Of a stretch of 7,823 nt of DNA, positions 7,757 through 7,823 are shown one piece after another (within the stretch, counting starts at the first letter, position 1; each line of letters starts with the position of its first letter). Source of the stretch: Phycisphaerales bacterium (GTDB lineage: Bacteria > Planctomycetota > Phycisphaerae > Phycisphaerales > SM1A02); contig SKZB01000254.1 in the NCBI GenBank assembly GCA_007127615.1, positions 1 through 7,823 on the forward strand, written 5' to 3'. Under the pieces are notes generated by a model that ran no database searches, had not been told where the DNA came from, and saw only the letters and a program-made list of their open reading frames with translations. A program made the translations under genes and the position numbers.

Positions 7757-7784
7757 TTGCAAAATCATCGTGATCCGCTAGTCT
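7757..7784 (+). promoter_or_regulatory. Candidate promoter for the gene starting at 7795
   Basis: TTGCAA (7757-7762) and TAGTCT (7779-7784) are 16 bases apart. The -10 ends ten bases before an ATG at 7795, giving a predicted 5' leader of only a few bases. The elements sit in the short spacer after the ChaN-like gene, where a new transcription unit could start. Confidence 0.35.
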
Positions 7785-7794
7785 CAGCAGGACC

Positions 7795-7823
7795 ATGACT
7801 TTCACCGACCAGACGCACGACCC
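7795..7823 (+). CDS. Start of a further gene (truncated by window end)
   Basis: An ATG at 7795 opens a frame reading MTFTDQTHD up to the window edge. Support is limited to its position 69 bases after the previous stop, a promoter-like pair upstream and the absence of a stop in the nine codons seen. The product cannot be inferred. Confidence 0.4.

Overview
The window is about 7.8 kb of GC-rich (roughly 62% G+C by eye), gene-dense bacterial chromosome. It most resembles a planctomycete, possibly of the Phycisphaerae type. That placement is an inference from three things: a secreted protein ending in paired dockerin loops of the 'DLLxLLxxWG' style, a secreted prenyltransferase/squalene-oxidase-repeat protein of a kind common in that phylum, and a small Ala/Pro-rich protein of a type I associate with it. 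No RNA genes, CRISPR arrays, insertion sequences or phage genes were seen.

Layout, left to right. Positions 1-1574 (+) hold the C-terminal two thirds of DNA gyrase subunit B (gyrB), cut by the window edge. Three genes on the minus strand converge on it. Read in their own direction they are an exported alpha/alpha-toroid repeat protein (4423-2984), queC (2987 or 2945 to 2238, with an ATGA overlap to the gene before) and a secreted dockerin protein (2195-1584). Their spacing fits one transcription unit. Divergent from them is a 104-aa protein of unknown function (4627-4941, +). A 414-bp gene-free stretch follows, holding a perfect hairpin that abuts a four-tract G-quadruplex-type sequence. Two exported plus-strand proteins come next: a double thioredoxin-fold protein whose first domain has lost its cysteines (5356-6561) and a ChaN-like haem-binding-type lipoprotein (6631-7725). 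A further gene appears to begin at 7795.

Functionally the window joins two housekeeping enzymes (gyrase; the 7-deazaguanine precursor step QueC) to envelope proteins that share export signals but no obvious pathway. The redox protein and the ChaN-like lipoprotein could both act on the outer face of the cytoplasmic membrane, but nothing in the sequence ties them together beyond adjacency.

I found no clear new multi-gene system such as defence, a secondary-metabolite cluster or a mobile element. The most notable items are smaller: apparent leaderless promoters with the same TAGAnT-N6-ATG geometry at two genes, a 14-bp tandem repeat over one of them, the hairpin plus G-quadruplex block, a flagellin-IN-like segment in the dockerin protein, the degenerate/active thioredoxin tandem, and strong over-representation of CGATCG.
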